Origin: Spirosoma agri
GTDB lineage: Bacteria > Bacteroidota > Bacteroidia > Cytophagales > Spirosomataceae
Assembly (NCBI RefSeq): GCF_010747415.1
Contig: NZ_JAAGNZ010000001.1
Location: 1,302,001-1,366,000 of the forward strand
DNA length: 64,000 nt
Direction of reading: 5' to 3'
Positions 28,601 through 37,050 of this stretch are shown here, piece by piece; within the stretch, counting starts at the first letter, position 1; the number at the start of each line of letters is the position of its first letter. A model generated the notes under the pieces. The model did no database searches, was not told the origin of the DNA, and saw only the letters and a list, made by a program, of their open reading frames with translations. The translations under genes were made by a program, and so were the position numbers.

Positions 28601-28737
28601 ACCTGTACAGTTACTCCTGGTAAAGGAGAACCATCATCTGATGAAGTGACGCGGCCACTAACCGTTACATCCTGTGCCAGCACTGGCAAACAGAAAAGCA
28701 GCGAAAGCAGCCAGCTTCCCAATAAAATTTTGTGCAT
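25603..28737 (-). CDS. SusC/RagA-family TonB-linked outer-membrane receptor (pair 1)
   Basis: A 1044-residue receptor. The ATG at 28737 (MHKILLGSWLLSLL) gives a signal peptide ending PVLAQ. Next come a CarboxypepD_reg-like domain (about 20-105, GVTVQVKGSQRGTTTDSQG), the SusC consensus NEVVVIGYGTQ (about 120), a plug with IRGTNSISSGSNPLIVVDG, and a 22-strand barrel ending FGLNIGF. Paired with the adjacent susD it imports an oligosaccharide or peptide in a TonB-driven way. No FecR/sigma pair or hydrolase is adjacent. A -7 element lies 47 bases upstream and a very long AT-rich spacer precedes it. Confidence 0.95.
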   Translation of the reverse strand: MHKILLGSWLLSLLFCLPVLAQDVTVSGRVTSSDDGSPLPGVTVQVKGSQRGTTTDSQGSYRLNAPSNGTLVFSFIGYTTRESAIGNRTTLDVALAGDSKELNEVVVIGYGTQQRQRVTSSISVVNGSALANLATPSFDQQLAGRAAGVQVSTPSGVLGQAPVIRIRGTNSISSGSNPLIVVDGIPLITGNQSGVTPTNPLGDINPQDIESYDILKDGAATAIYGSRAANGVILITTKKGKKNTGVRVNLDIQGGTSVARKRLDLLNAQEFVAISNEKSANSGGATIAAMDANNTETDWQNEILRTGTSQSYNLSISGGGEKTTYYYSLGYNKQVGAIRPNDQARFSFLTNIDHTLNKFISVGAKVQVARTTNNGLNTGSSALSGNLTGAARLFPNVPVYDATNATGYNLSPDGSVLGRGANTRNIDNNYTNIRFVIDNNKFNAVTTRILPSAYVSINPFPGLSLRTQIGTDYTGVRSFQSWDPRHGDGRGSNGLVSQVSREVLRWNWQNVLNFDHDFGGHNINLTLGTEFQKTTTSSFTAGGQSFSDLFFLQNGLISGAYATQTSSGTYVPNGFDSYFGRIQYSYRDKYLASFSARNDGLSSLPIANRRGTFKGGSLGYRLSQEDFYKNSSVGRVMNDIKIRASYAEVGNTDIGSFPYVGTYGSAQYASQNGIGFNQAGNPELRWERSQKEDYGIDLGFLNNRITASFDYFRNNIDGLILAAPTPSSLGIPNNSINRNVGSMINKGFEAAVSVEAVNHNGFRWNVSANFTGLNNKVTALNKNNEGVDQDIIYTYNINRVGESVGSIYGYRYAGVNQSNGNPMYYKADGRIVQRDIVSTGYSYFDPTAPNSLTNTSGAALSATNDRVILGNTNPTYYGGLTNSFSYKGLDLEVFVRFSGGNKLMNVTRQETLLNNDFNNNGREILNRWQKEGDVTDVPKVYLSKSGIINQTGVAISRFVENGDFIRIQNIVLGYTIPKTVLPKGAFALSTVRVYAQVQNAFTFTKYKGLDPEANANGDTNSEFGIDFNTNPQLRVMTFGLNIGF

Positions 28738-28784
28738 AAAACAGTATAAGTTAAAAACATAACACAATCCCGGAAACGGGGATA

Positions 28785-28792
28785 CAAAGTTA
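28785..28792 (-). promoter_or_regulatory. -7 promoter element of susC (pair 1)
   Basis: On the minus strand TAACTTTG matches TAnnTTTG, 48 bases before the ATG at 28737. No matching -33 TTTG is seen, so an activator may be needed. Confidence 0.55.
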
Positions 28793-29950
28793 GTGTTCGA
28801 ATTAGTAAAATGTTTATCGGGACTTGCTTTTTTTTGTAATATTCCGATAAATCATCTTTGCCGAAGCGAATTTGATTAAAAAGTTGAAATTCGTGTCGTA
28901 CAAGATATTAATGAAATTTTTTGGTTACTTAATATGCCTTGTAAAACAGGATAAAATGTAGTCTTTCAAAGTTTTTAGCACGCTGTTTCTTGCTGACATC
29001 GATACGATATAATACCAATTAGTTAGCGTGGATGGCTGAAAATTCGAACGGAATTACAGTGACTACCTGCTATAATAGGCTGGTTAGCAGTTGATTGACG
29101 AAGTGAGCTGTGTTTCTTGTTGTGCTCTCTTTTTTACGAGCCCACGCACTAATTGACTTTCGATAAAATGATAGAAACACTTAGGGAGCAAGAAGCGAAA
29201 AACAATAAGCATAATTTTTAATGTATATTTAATTTTATTTTATTCTAATATTTACACATATATTAGAATATATATTGGTAAAAGATAAAAAAAATAATAT
29301 AATATTCTTCAAATAAGTGTATATTATTACATGTTCATTGGGTTATTAATTGTACATTTTAAGGACGATGCCTTGTTGTGTATTTAAGTAACTATCAATT
29401 AGAAGACTACAAATTGCTTGGATGGAATTTGACCGGTATTACCCCTCTGTTTTATTTTATGCAGGTCTGTGCACTGTACCTATAGTTCATGCCTGACTGC
29501 TTATCTCAGTTATAAACAGCTATGATCGGCTGCTTTGAATGAAAGAATTCTGTCTACTTTGTTGCGCAAGGCCCCGCTTGTTCTGAGAATTTATACCCAA
29601 CTCATGTTAATCGAAAGCCGGAGCAAATGAAGTGACATCACGTATCACTACCAGTTTGGATTGCCTCTGTTAGTCGTCGATACACGCTATGGTTCCTTTC
29701 CAACTAACACCGACTAAGTGTCCATCGTATATCTATGTACGCCATCATTATTTTAAAACGAAATTGAAAAATACTAACGATAGAATACTGATACTATAAC
29801 CATCAAGATAGTTAGTTGAGGGATGAATTATTTTGTTATTTTTGATATTGTCTATTAAAAAGAATTAATCAGGAGGAAAATTTGATAGTATATATGGATT
29901 AACCATAAATTGCATTTTTAGCGTAGGAATTATAAAAATTGAACAATTTG
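28793..29950. other. long AT-rich intergenic region without genes
   Basis: About 1.2 kb between the divergent susC and M20 hydrolase genes has no frame worth calling on either strand. Two patches are strongly AT-rich compared with the rest of the window: about 29160-29345 and about 29750-29950. An 11-bp perfect inverted repeat, TATTCTAATAT (29241-29251) / ATATTAGAATA (29260-29270), lies in the first. It may be regulatory DNA, a decayed insertion, or hold an unannotated RNA. Confidence 0.6.
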
Positions 29951-31294
29951 ATGACAAAGTATCCATTATTTGTAGCCGCTATGGCATTAAGTGGTTTAGC
30001 CACGCACACGGTTTCAGGACAGACGACAGCCTTAAATGCGCGAATGGATAAAACAGCGGAAAGCCTTGAAAAAAAAGTAGTCGCTTGGCGCCGTGATTTC
30101 CACCAGCACCCTGAACTGGGTAACCGCGAATTTCAGACAGCCGCTAAAATTGCCGCTCACTTACAGTCGCTCGGTATCGAAGTAAAAACCGGCGTTGGTA
30201 AAACGGGCGTTGTCGGATTGCTCAAAGGTGGTAAGCCCGGTCCCGTGGTTGCGCTACGAGCCGACATGGACGGATTACCCGTAACTGAGCGTGTCGATTT
30301 ACCGTTTAAGTCGGAAGCACATACGGAGTACAACGGACAGCAAACGGGCGTTATGCACGCGTGTGGACACGATACCCATGTAGCCATGCTGATGGGTGCG
30401 GCTGAAGTACTGGCGTCGGTGAAAAGTGAACTGAAAGGAACGGTAAAGTTTATTTTCCAGCCTGCCGAAGAAGGCGCACCAACGGGTGAAGAAGGTGGCG
30501 CTTATCTGATGATCAAAGAAGGCGTGCTCGAAAACCCCAAAGTAGATGCTATTTTCGGATTGCATATCAACTCGCAAACTGAAGTCGGTACGATCAAATA
30601 CCGGCCTGGCGCAACGATGGCTGCTGTCGATTCGTATGCCATTAAGATCAAAGGGAAACAAACACATGGTGCTGCGCCGTGGTCAGGCGTTGACCCCATC
30701 GTAACGTCGGCGCAGGTCGTTATGGGTTTACAGACCATCGTTAGCCGGAACCTGCCCCTTACCGAAAATGCGGCTGTCGTGACGGTCGGTGCCATTCACG
30801 GCGGTATCCGGCAGAACATCATTCCGGAAGAGGTGAACATGATTGGCACCATTCGCTCGCTGGACAATGAAATGCAGAAAACGATCCACCGCCGGATCAA
30901 TGAAATTGCTACGAACATTGCCGAGAGTGCCGGGGCAAAAGCAGAGGTTAAGATCGATGTGATGTATCCGGTTACGTACAACGACCCTAAACTGACGGAT
31001 CAGATGGTACCGACGCTGGAAGCAATAGCCGGAAAAAACAACATCAAATTGACGCCTGCTCAGACGGGTGCCGAAGACTTTTCATTCTTCCAGCAAAAAA
31101 TTCCGGGCTTTTTCTATTTCCTGGGAGGGATGACGAAGGGCAAAAAGCTTGAAGACGCTGCGCCCCACCACACCCCCGATTTTCAAATTGATGAAGGTTG
31201 CTTTGTGCTGGGTATGAAATCGCTTTGCCACCTGACCGTAGATTACATGGATCAGGCCGGAAAAAGCAAAGGTGTTGCCGTTAGCGGTAAATAA
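29951..31294 (+). CDS. exported M20-family amidohydrolase (N-acyl-amino-acid hydrolase type)
   Basis: A 447-residue metallohydrolase. The ATG at 29951 (MTKYPLFVAAMALSG) starts a signal peptide ending VSGQ; the TTG at 29939 adds four residues and is rejected. M20 features are clear: RRDFHQHPELGNREF near the N-terminus, ALRADMDGLPV, the metal site MHACGHDTHVAML, FQPAEEGAPTGEEGG with the catalytic Glu, the dimerisation lid domain with KGKQTHGAAPWSGVDPI, and GAEDFSFFQQKIPGFFYFLG. The family includes aminoacylases, hippurate hydrolases and IAA-amino acid hydrolases. An exported form suggests action in the periplasm on acylated amino acids. It is followed by a 19-bp hairpin. Confidence 0.94.
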   Translation: MTKYPLFVAAMALSGLATHTVSGQTTALNARMDKTAESLEKKVVAWRRDFHQHPELGNREFQTAAKIAAHLQSLGIEVKTGVGKTGVVGLLKGGKPGPVVALRADMDGLPVTERVDLPFKSEAHTEYNGQQTGVMHACGHDTHVAMLMGAAEVLASVKSELKGTVKFIFQPAEEGAPTGEEGGAYLMIKEGVLENPKVDAIFGLHINSQTEVGTIKYRPGATMAAVDSYAIKIKGKQTHGAAPWSGVDPIVTSAQVVMGLQTIVSRNLPLTENAAVVTVGAIHGGIRQNIIPEEVNMIGTIRSLDNEMQKTIHRRINEIATNIAESAGAKAEVKIDVMYPVTYNDPKLTDQMVPTLEAIAGKNNIKLTPAQTGAEDFSFFQQKIPGFFYFLGGMTKGKKLEDAAPHHTPDFQIDEGCFVLGMKSLCHLTVDYMDQAGKSKGVAVSGK

Positions 31295-31308
31295 GTCTGA
31301 TTGAACAC

Positions 31309-31361
31309 GAGGTCCCAACGAACACAATGGCGATAATCAGTCTTGTGTTCGTTGGGACCTC
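31309..31361. terminator. 19-bp perfect stem between convergent genes
   Basis: Arms 31309-31327 and 31343-31361 are perfect complements around a 15-base loop. It lies after the M20 gene stop and five bases from the stop of the convergent SDR gene, serving both. Confidence 0.8.
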
Positions 31362-31365
31362 ACTT

Positions 31366-32163
31366 TTAAGCACCTTCCCGGTTGCGCAGAATGCGCGAAA
31401 GCAGACCTGGCAGGAATCGTTTGAGGTAAATGCCGTAGATTTCTGACCCGCCAATATAGACTTCCTCTTTTCTCTTGGCCACTGCCCGCAAAAGCCGTTG
31501 CGCAAATGTATTGACGTTCATGCCCTGTGCCTGATTGGCATCCATTTTATTGTGAACCTGCCCATCAGCATTGAGTGCGTGAAGTGAAATCGGTGTTTTA
31601 ATATAACCGGGGCAAACGATTGTGACGTGTAAACCTGCGTTGTAGGTTTCGGCCCGTAATGAGTCGAAAAATCCGTGCAGTGCGTGTTTACTCGCGCAGT
31701 AGCCCGAACGCTGTTTTGTGCCCAGTTTCCCTGCTACGCTACTCGTCACGACGAAGTGCCCGCTCTTTTGGGCTAGCATCGTTGGCAACACGGCTTTCGT
31801 CATTGCCACGACGCCGAAGAAATTCACGTCCATCAATTGCTTATACACTGCAAACGCCGTGTCAGCAACCGCGCTTCGCTGAGTAATTCCGGCGTTTTGA
31901 AAAACGTAGTCGATTCGCCCAAACCGTTGACGTACGGTGTCTACATGATCAGGCAAGCGATCAACGTCGGTCATATCCATCGGCAATACTAGTAAATCGA
32001 ATTCGGGAAGGCCCGTTTGAGCCGCTACCCGTTGCAACTCGTCAACGCGACGGGCTGACAACACGAGTTTCGCGTTTTGTTTTCCCAGATGAAGGGCAAG
32101 TGCCTCGCCGATACCCGATGAAGCTCCCGTGATCCAAACGACTTTCTGCGAAAATGTATCCAT
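31366..32163 (-). CDS. SDR-family NAD(P)-dependent oxidoreductase
   Basis: A 265-residue short-chain dehydrogenase. The ATG at 32163 (MDTFSQKVVWITGASSGIG) is used; eleven leading residues of the longer frame would overlap the promoter. Motifs: TGASSGIG, NAG (VFQNAGITQ), catalytic Ser in VTSSVAGKLG and YxxxK in YCASKHALHGF. The last 20 residues are hydrophobic/basic (YLKRFLPGLLSRIL), so the protein may touch the membrane, as in the DHRS7-like subgroup. Substrate unknown. Confidence 0.92.
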   Translation of the reverse strand: MDTFSQKVVWITGASSGIGEALALHLGKQNAKLVLSARRVDELQRVAAQTGLPEFDLLVLPMDMTDVDRLPDHVDTVRQRFGRIDYVFQNAGITQRSAVADTAFAVYKQLMDVNFFGVVAMTKAVLPTMLAQKSGHFVVTSSVAGKLGTKQRSGYCASKHALHGFFDSLRAETYNAGLHVTIVCPGYIKTPISLHALNADGQVHNKMDANQAQGMNVNTFAQRLLRAVAKRKEEVYIGGSEIYGIYLKRFLPGLLSRILRNREGA

Positions 32164-32185
32164 AAAATCAGGCAAGGGTATTCTG

Positions 32186-32193
32186 CAAAAGTA
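32186..32193 (-). promoter_or_regulatory. -7 promoter element of the SDR gene
   Basis: On the minus strand TACTTTTG matches TAnnTTTG, 23 bases before the ATG at 32163. Confidence 0.6.
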
Positions 32194-32243
32194 CAACTAC
32201 GCAATCTACTGTTTAGTATATACTAATTTGTAAATAGTTTATT

Positions 32244-32251
32244 TACCTTTG
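32244..32251 (+). promoter_or_regulatory. -7 promoter element of the DUF2851 gene
   Basis: TACCTTTG matches TAnnTTTG. It lies 58 bases before the GTG start at 32310; a TTTG at 32227-32230 is too close to serve as a standard -33 element. Confidence 0.55.
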
Positions 32252-32309
32252 AGTATCCTCTGAACCGAAAACGAGCCTTGCTACTATCTACCGTCAATGT
32301 TCTTTCGCT

Positions 32310-33608
32310 GTGCCCGAAGCTTTTCTGTATTTCATCTGGCAGTACCAATATTTCACGACAAACAGCCTGACCACTACCGATGGCGAATCGGTGCAGGTAC
32401 TGCATCCCGGCTTCCGTAATCTGGATTCTGGTCCCGATTTTTTCAATGCCCGGTTGCTGATCAATAACGTCGAATGGGGCGGAACGGTCGAGATGCACAG
32501 CCGTACATCGGATTGGCTGGTGCATCGGCATCAGAACGACCGGGCCTATGATAATGTCATTCTGCACGTTGTCTGGGAGGACGATCGAATAGCTACTGGT
32601 CGTCGGGTGGATCGGACTAATGGCACACCGTTGCCAACGCTGGAAGTTGTCCCATTGATTGACGCTATCCTGATCGATCGTTTTAAACTACTGGCTGAAT
32701 CAATCGATTCGATCCCGTGCGCTGGTCAGTTTCGGTCGGTTCAGCCGCTGCGTGTGACTGCCATGCTCGATAAGGCGATGTTTCAGCGTTTAGAACGTAA
32801 AGCGGCTGGTGTGCATGCGGTATTTGAGCAAACGAATGGTGACTGGGAGGAGACGGCTTACCGCTTACTCGCCATCAATATGGGCTTTAAGATCAATGCG
32901 GAACCGATGGCGCAGCTTAGCCGGGCCATACCGTTGAAATCGATTCTGAAACTTCGCGATGTGTTGATCCAGGCCGAAGCCATGCTGTTCGGTACGGCGG
33001 GCCTGCTCGAAAGCGAGGACGAGCCAGACGAGTACGTAACCATGCTTCAGCGCGAGTATCGGTTTCTATCGGCTAAATACGGGCTTATCGATAAACAGGT
33101 GGCGGCTCATGCCTGGAAGTGGGGCCGTTTGCGACCGGCCAATTTCCCAACGTTACGGCTGGCTCAATTGGCCCGCTTGCTGACCCATCATGCCAGTTTA
33201 TTTTCGCTGTTTATCGGCACCAGCGATGCGGAGGCTTTACTGAAGGCCCTTCAACTGGCCCCATCCGGTTATTGGCATTCACACTATCGATTTGGGAAAG
33301 CAACGGATAAAGTAGTGCCTACGTTAGGTGTCAGCTCGGCGGCAACGATCGTGATCAATACCGTTGTGCCGTTGCTGGCGGCTTATGCCAATCACCGGGG
33401 GCAGCCCGCTTTTATGGATCGGGCCATTGGTTTACTAGAGCAATTGCCAACTGAAAAAAACCGCCTGACCGACGGTTGGGAGGAACTTGGTTTGGGTATG
33501 CGCACGGCTTTCGACTCGCAGGCTGCTATCGAACTCCATAACGAATTCTGTTCCGTTAAAAAGTGCCTGAACTGCCAGATCGGCGCAGGACTGCTGAAAA
33601 CTATATGA
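32310..33608 (+). CDS. DUF2851-family protein
   Basis: A 432-residue cytoplasmic protein of the DUF2851 family (PF11013), found almost only in Bacteroidota. The start is a GTG at 32310, because members begin with a short Met-Pro/Thr-Glu-Ala-Phe-like segment (PEAFLYFIWQYQYF) and no in-frame ATG lies before it. The hallmark block GFRNLDSGPDFFNARL is at about 36-51, followed by WGGTVEMHSRTSDW. The C-terminus has a Cys pair, CSVKKCLNC, seen in the family. Its function is unknown; the N-terminal part resembles a nuclease-like fold but I see no sure active site. Confidence 0.88.
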   Translation: MPEAFLYFIWQYQYFTTNSLTTTDGESVQVLHPGFRNLDSGPDFFNARLLINNVEWGGTVEMHSRTSDWLVHRHQNDRAYDNVILHVVWEDDRIATGRRVDRTNGTPLPTLEVVPLIDAILIDRFKLLAESIDSIPCAGQFRSVQPLRVTAMLDKAMFQRLERKAAGVHAVFEQTNGDWEETAYRLLAINMGFKINAEPMAQLSRAIPLKSILKLRDVLIQAEAMLFGTAGLLESEDEPDEYVTMLQREYRFLSAKYGLIDKQVAAHAWKWGRLRPANFPTLRLAQLARLLTHHASLFSLFIGTSDAEALLKALQLAPSGYWHSHYRFGKATDKVVPTLGVSSAATIVINTVVPLLAAYANHRGQPAFMDRAIGLLEQLPTEKNRLTDGWEELGLGMRTAFDSQAAIELHNEFCSVKKCLNCQIGAGLLKTI

Positions 33609-33672
33609 TATAGTATGTATGATATATGATGTCTCAGTCAAAATACATCATGCATCATACATACTATATCAT
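33605..33672. terminator. 28-bp AT-rich inverted repeat between convergent genes
   Basis: Arms 33605-33632 and 33645-33672 pair over 28 positions with two mismatches around a 12-base loop. It overlaps the DUF2851 stop codon and ends ten bases before the stop of the facing oxidoreductase gene. It is AT-rich with no T run, so it is an unusual two-way terminator or an RNA-stabilising end. Confidence 0.6.
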
Positions 33673-33682
33673 ACATCCAGAA

Positions 33683-35008
33683 TTAGCTGATAATCATATC
33701 CTGTTTGGTCGAATCCCAGGTCACGCGTTTGCCTGTGTGCAGGGCCGTTGTCGCCATGATATTAGCGACCGAGTGATTGAACCCAACGCGGGCGGGGGCA
33801 TTTGGCTCCTTGCGACTGCGTACACATTCCATCCAGTTGAGCATGTGTAGTGAGGTCATCGGATCACCACCCGTGTTGGCGGAGGTTTCCATTTTTGCCC
33901 CCTGGCCAAGCGACATAGTAGGCAGTAAATTCGCCTGCATGTTCATGTCTTTGGCATATTTAGCTTCCAGGCCACCCTCCGGCGAAATCTTGTTCGTATC
34001 GAGGTTGATCATACCGCCGTTCGAGTAGTAATATTCCTTAACCCCGCCCGCTTCGTTGTTCATCCGGGAGGAATAAAGCACCTGAAATCCTTTGGTTTTG
34101 TCGTTGTCAGGGCCGTAATCGAATACCGCCGTGAACGTATCGGCATTGACGCGGCCATCTTTCCAGCTATATACGCCACCATTGGCAACGACCGAACGCG
34201 GATGATCTAATCCACTGAACCAGTGAACCGTATCGATCTGGTGCGACATCCACTGACCCGGAATACCGGACGAGTAGGGATAAAACAACCGGAATTCGAG
34301 GTATTTGCGCGGGTCCCAAGCCGTCTTCGGGCGATTCAGTTGGTAGCGATCCCAGTCCGTATCTTCCTTCCGGATCTCGGATACCAGCTTGGGCCGACGC
34401 CAGCGACCAGGCTGATTGACGTTCCAGGTCATTTCGACCATCGTAATATCACCGAACTTGCCCGATTTAATAAAGTCGTTGGCCGAGTGATAGTTTGGGG
34501 CAGAGCGTCGCTGCGAACCAACCTGTACGATCTTTTTGGAGCTTTCAACAGCTTTAACGGCCTTGCGCGCATCGTCGAGCGCTTCGGCAAACGGTTTTTC
34601 GCAATAAGCATCCCGTCCCGACTCAACAGCTGCTACGCAATGCAGAGCGTGCTGGAAATCGGCGGTGCTGATGATAACGGCATCAACATCTTTGCGGTCG
34701 AGCAGTTCGTCGTTGTTCCGGGCTTTGAAGAATGAACTGTCATTTAAGCCCTTACCTTTTAAGTACTCTTCGGCTTCATCGCGACGACGGCTCCAGATGT
34801 CTGAAACGCCGACAAACGCAAAGTTTTGCGCTTTGGCATGTTCAGCGAATGCAGGTGCCAGCGATTGACGGAAACGATCCGAGAAGCCGATGATTCCTAC
34901 GCGGACCCGGTCATTCGCACCTAAAATGCGGGCGTAGCTACTGGCCGAAAAGCTCATGCCGAGCCCAGCCAGTGCTGATTTTTTTATAAACTCACGACGG
35001 TTTTCCAT
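33683..35008 (-). CDS. Tat-exported Gfo/Idh/MocA-family oxidoreductase
   Basis: A 441-residue dehydrogenase. The N-terminus MENRREFIKKSALAGLGMSF is a twin-arginine signal (RREFIKK), so the enzyme folds with cofactor in the cytoplasm and works in the periplasm. The Rossmann fold starts VRVGIIGFSDR; the family motif is CEKPFAEALDD and a later block has SHQIDTVHWFSGLDHPRSV with the active-site His. It is last in an operon with a TIM-barrel isomerase and a DUF1080 protein. In related loci such oxidoreductases oxidise or reduce the C3 position of glucosides with a tightly bound NAD. That role is inferred here from the neighbours. Confidence 0.92.
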   Translation of the reverse strand: MENRREFIKKSALAGLGMSFSASSYARILGANDRVRVGIIGFSDRFRQSLAPAFAEHAKAQNFAFVGVSDIWSRRRDEAEEYLKGKGLNDSSFFKARNNDELLDRKDVDAVIISTADFQHALHCVAAVESGRDAYCEKPFAEALDDARKAVKAVESSKKIVQVGSQRRSAPNYHSANDFIKSGKFGDITMVEMTWNVNQPGRWRRPKLVSEIRKEDTDWDRYQLNRPKTAWDPRKYLEFRLFYPYSSGIPGQWMSHQIDTVHWFSGLDHPRSVVANGGVYSWKDGRVNADTFTAVFDYGPDNDKTKGFQVLYSSRMNNEAGGVKEYYYSNGGMINLDTNKISPEGGLEAKYAKDMNMQANLLPTMSLGQGAKMETSANTGGDPMTSLHMLNWMECVRSRKEPNAPARVGFNHSVANIMATTALHTGKRVTWDSTKQDMIIS

Positions 35009-35091
35009 GTGATTCAGGATGTTAGGGTCTGACGTTAGCTACTACACAAAGACAAGCGCCCTGAGAATCTAACGTCTGTTATCCGGCATCT

Positions 35092-35835
35092 TTAAAGGGT
35101 TTTGATTTTAATGTTCCGGTATGATACCTTGTTGCCGTGATCTTGTAGTAAGATGTGACCTTTCGGTGCTTCACCGAATCGACCGTTGGCATTGTAGTCC
35201 GGCGTTTTGTATTTGCTCATAGCTACCAACTCCCGGAACTGGTCACTACCCCGTTCGTATTCCACCACTTTCTTACCATTCAGCCAATGCTCGACGTGTT
35301 TACCTTTCGAGACAACGCGTCCCGTGTTCCAGTCGCCAATTGGGTGGGCCTGCTTTTCCTTGGCCGGAATCAGATCGTACAGTGAGCCAACCGTGCGGTT
35401 ACCATTGCGACCAAGCTTTGCATCCGGGTGTTTATCATCGTCCAGCACCTGAAATTCCAGTCCGAAGGCCGATCCTTTCGGTTTCGGATAATTCTCGACC
35501 ACAAAATACTTAACGCCACTATTCGCCCCTTCGGTCAGCTTGAAATCGAACATAAGGTCGAAATCACCGTACTCGTTCGTGGTTAAAATGTCGCCGTAAC
35601 TTTGCGATTCGGAGCCATCGGATTGCTGAATGGTCAACAGACCATCCGAAACATCCCAGCCTTTCTGGGGAAATTTGTCTTGGTAAGCTCCCCGCCAGCC
35701 GCTGGTCGTTTTTCCGTCGAAAAGCAGTTGCCAGCCGTCTTTCTTTTCTTTTGTGGTAAGCGTGTTCGGCGTTTGTGGTGTTTCGGCAGCGAGCAGCGTA
35801 GTCAGGAGGAGCCCTGTCAAAAGGAGTTGTTTCAT
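35092..35835 (-). CDS. DUF1080 (3-keto-disaccharide hydrolase family) protein
   Basis: A 247-residue exported protein with signal peptide MKQLLLTGLLLTTLLAAE. The single domain is DUF1080 (PF06439): WQLLFDGKTTSGWRG at the start, GDFDLMFDFKLTEGANSGVKYF in the middle (split by a turn), the EFQVLDDDKHPDA acidic strip and the C-terminal LQDHGNKVSYRNIKI. The fold is a LamG-like beta-sandwich; members have been assigned as hydrolases of 3-keto-disaccharides. Its place between a TIM-barrel isomerase (92 bases upstream) and a Tat-exported oxidoreductase (83 bases downstream) matches that role. Confidence 0.92.
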   Translation of the reverse strand: MKQLLLTGLLLTTLLAAETPQTPNTLTTKEKKDGWQLLFDGKTTSGWRGAYQDKFPQKGWDVSDGLLTIQQSDGSESQSYGDILTTNEYGDFDLMFDFKLTEGANSGVKYFVVENYPKPKGSAFGLEFQVLDDDKHPDAKLGRNGNRTVGSLYDLIPAKEKQAHPIGDWNTGRVVSKGKHVEHWLNGKKVVEYERGSDQFRELVAMSKYKTPDYNANGRFGEAPKGHILLQDHGNKVSYRNIKIKTL

Positions 35836-35927
35836 GAATATTTAGTAGGTAACTGAGCAAATTGTGACTTAGTGAATCGCAAACTAATTAACGGTTCTCT
35901 TAGTCGAAAATAGCGGATTAAAGTCAG

Positions 35928-36854
35928 TTACAATGGGAAATTGAGTGTTTTCGTAATGTAGTCTTTATTGATCTGAGCGCATTGGGCAGCCGTTTTATCT
36001 TTTTCCGGCACACCATCCAGCTCAATAATGCCCCATCCTTTGAAGTTAATCTCATCCAGCGCTTTAAAAACCGCCGGAACATCCACATTACCACGACCCA
36101 GCTCAACAAATTTGTACGCTTTCGGGTCGTTGGGCTTGTCGGGTAGGGGCGACATGGTGTCTTTCAGGTGTAGGGCATGAATGATGCCCTTGTACTGTTT
36201 AACCGCCTTCTCGGGTTGACCACCGCCTTGCTTGTAGTGAGCAATGTCGAGCAGGAGTTTCGTGTATTTCGGATTCAGCGTCTGCACGATTATGTCCACC
36301 TCTTCGGGTGTTTCACCGAGTTGGTTCATGTGGTTGTGGTACGTCGCCTGAACGCCCAGATCGGCGGTTTGCTTGCCAATTTCGTTCATAACAACGGCCA
36401 GCCGTTTCAGCTCCTCGGTTGTGGGCAGCCGGTCTTTCTGGCGCAGTGTATTGGTCATCTGAAGCGCCGAACCGCCTAAGGCTTTCACAAAACTGGCGTG
36501 GGCCACGTGCATATCGATGGTGCTTTGCTCCTTGGCAGGGTCGATCTCCACGTTGCCGCTCGAGAACATAGCCAGCGTCAATTTATGCTGATCGAGCAGG
36601 GCTTTCAACTCCGACGGTTTGGCTTTATAAGGGCCAAACGTATTAGCCCGCAACTGAATACCCCGGTAGCCCAGCGTAGACAGATCGGTGATGGCCTGCG
36701 CGTCATTGCCGCCCCAGGTAATGGCCGAGTAAGCGATTTTTAAGCCTGACGGCTTTGCCCCATACGCAAACAGTTTATTGGCCCCGACAGACAGTGCCAG
36801 TGCCGACAAACCGGCTGTGGTGAGAAACTGTCGTCTGTTCACCGTCTTGTTCAT
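35928..36854 (-). CDS. Tat-exported TIM-barrel sugar phosphate isomerase/epimerase-like protein
   Basis: A 308-residue protein. It starts MNKTVNRRQFLTTAGLSALA, a twin-arginine signal, so the product is periplasmic although most family members are cytoplasmic. The AP-endonuclease 2-like TIM barrel shows AITDLSTLGYRGIQLRA, VQATYHNHMNQLGE with the metal His, LLLDIAHYKQGG with metal Asp/His, IHALHLKDTM, and GWGIIELDGVPEKD with a terminal metal Glu. Such proteins isomerise, epimerise or eliminate keto-sugars. In this operon a role on a 3-keto sugar is a reasonable inference. Confidence 0.9.
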   Translation of the reverse strand: MNKTVNRRQFLTTAGLSALALSVGANKLFAYGAKPSGLKIAYSAITWGGNDAQAITDLSTLGYRGIQLRANTFGPYKAKPSELKALLDQHKLTLAMFSSGNVEIDPAKEQSTIDMHVAHASFVKALGGSALQMTNTLRQKDRLPTTEELKRLAVVMNEIGKQTADLGVQATYHNHMNQLGETPEEVDIIVQTLNPKYTKLLLDIAHYKQGGGQPEKAVKQYKGIIHALHLKDTMSPLPDKPNDPKAYKFVELGRGNVDVPAVFKALDEINFKGWGIIELDGVPEKDKTAAQCAQINKDYITKTLNFPL

Positions 36855-36960
36855 AATAAAAAGTGACTAGTCAGTATGAGCCGATGGATACGGATACTGC
36901 GTGTGAAAAAATCGTTTTCCGTACCTGAATAAGCGTAAACAGGTCGTGTTCTACTGATAC

Positions 36961-37039
36961 GTAAATGGGTAGTTGGGGTAGATCGGTAACCGGGTGGCTG
37001 TGAACCTCGATTACGTAAGTACCTCAATTACCCATTTAC
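36961..37039 (-). repeat. 20-bp inverted repeat in the susD-isomerase gap
   Basis: Arms 36961-36980 and 37020-37039 pair over 20 positions with two mismatches and a 39-base spacer. It lies inside the 196-base gap of an otherwise continuous operon. It could lower the expression of downstream enzymes relative to susC/susD or protect the 3' end of the upstream message. Confidence 0.55.
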
Positions 37040-37050
37040 CCGATCACTTA

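Noticed and set aside
29221-29345. AT-rich patch as a replication origin
   Set aside because: No cluster of DnaA boxes and no dnaA, gyrB or recF nearby.
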